From assembly GCA_023229245.1 (NCBI GenBank), contig JALNZU010000007.1:38314-102313 (forward strand): DNA of 64,000 nucleotides. The letters are read 5' to 3'. Positions 63,861-64,000 of the stretch are shown piece after piece. This stretch comes from Bacteroidales bacterium. Lineage in GTDB: Bacteria; Bacteroidota; Bacteroidia; Bacteroidales; F082. Each line of letters opens with the position of its first letter. The stretch's first letter is position 1. Below the pieces are notes generated by a model. That model ran no database searches, had not been told where the DNA came from, and saw nothing but the letters and a program-made list of their open reading frames with translations. The position numbers were made by a program, and so were the translations under genes.

Positions 63861-64000
63861 GCTGGGCATAAAAAGGCACTTTCAGAAAATAGAATAATTT
63901 TTAATTTTAGGGATTAAAAACACCTTTCAACAATCTCCCTTTGGATAAAACCATCAAAAGGGGAATTTTTTTATCCAAGAAATCGTGTGTGGAAGAAGTT
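63861..64000 (+). other. Window end: AT-rich trailer with weak terminator-like hairpin
   Basis: About 140 bases follow the ABC ATPase stop. TCCCTTTG near 63,935-63,943 can pair imperfectly (with bulges) with CAAAAGGGGA near 63,955-63,964, and seven T follow. This may be the terminator of the ABC operon. No gene starts before the window ends. Confidence 0.35.

Overview
The window reads as a chromosomal segment of a Bacteroidota member, most likely Bacteroidales-like. Three very large secreted proteins end in type IX secretion (T9SS) type A sorting domains. The gene set includes an adenosylcobalamin methylmalonyl-CoA mutase pair, a rplM-rpsI-rpsB-tsf operon, a TonB receptor paired with a DUF5689 lipoprotein, and Bacteroidota-style promoters (TAnnTTTG -7 box, TTTG-like -33 box). 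I cannot name a genus. I saw no rRNA, tRNA, CRISPR array or insertion sequence.

Layout. Positions 1-32,150 are mostly housekeeping: the groEL 3' end, a SlyD-type isomerase, pgk, mutA-mutB, a threonine/serine dehydratase and an RsmI-like methyltransferase. A minus-strand operon follows (RND-type exporter, rmlA, polyprenyl synthetase), then a lipoprotein, a 2-hydroxyacid dehydrogenase and the ribosomal operon. Next come an ECF sigma/anti-sigma/Spy-like operon, folE, a probable nucleic-acid scavenging locus (secreted endonuclease, TonB receptor, DUF5689 lipoprotein), a glycosyltransferase-dihydroorotase-MORN lipoprotein run, and an ABC-F ATPase.

Positions 32,165-58,164 form the accessory core. 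Three giant minus-strand genes (2900, about 2332 and 2652 residues) encode surface proteins made of cohesin-like, InlB-like, choice-of-anchor J, CARDB-like, GEVED and fibronectin-III-like modules, with no catalytic domain that I recognise. The first has five tandem cohesin-like domains; the second has a dockerin-like pair plus one cohesin-like domain. Each gene has its own terminator, and for two of them I can point to a promoter candidate, so they are probably separate transcription units. Between the second and third lies a roughly 1.2 kb non-coding mosaic of three families of hairpin-forming repeats.

Positions 58,806-64,000 return to ordinary genes: an OPT-family transporter, peptidase T, and a membrane protein overlapping an ABC ATPase gene.

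Several starts were moved inward from the longest open frame to the first ATG that gives a normal N-terminus or signal peptide (6927, 14752, 23123, 27455, 32056, 48112, 58806). Domain assignments come from reading the sequence by eye, not from a profile search.
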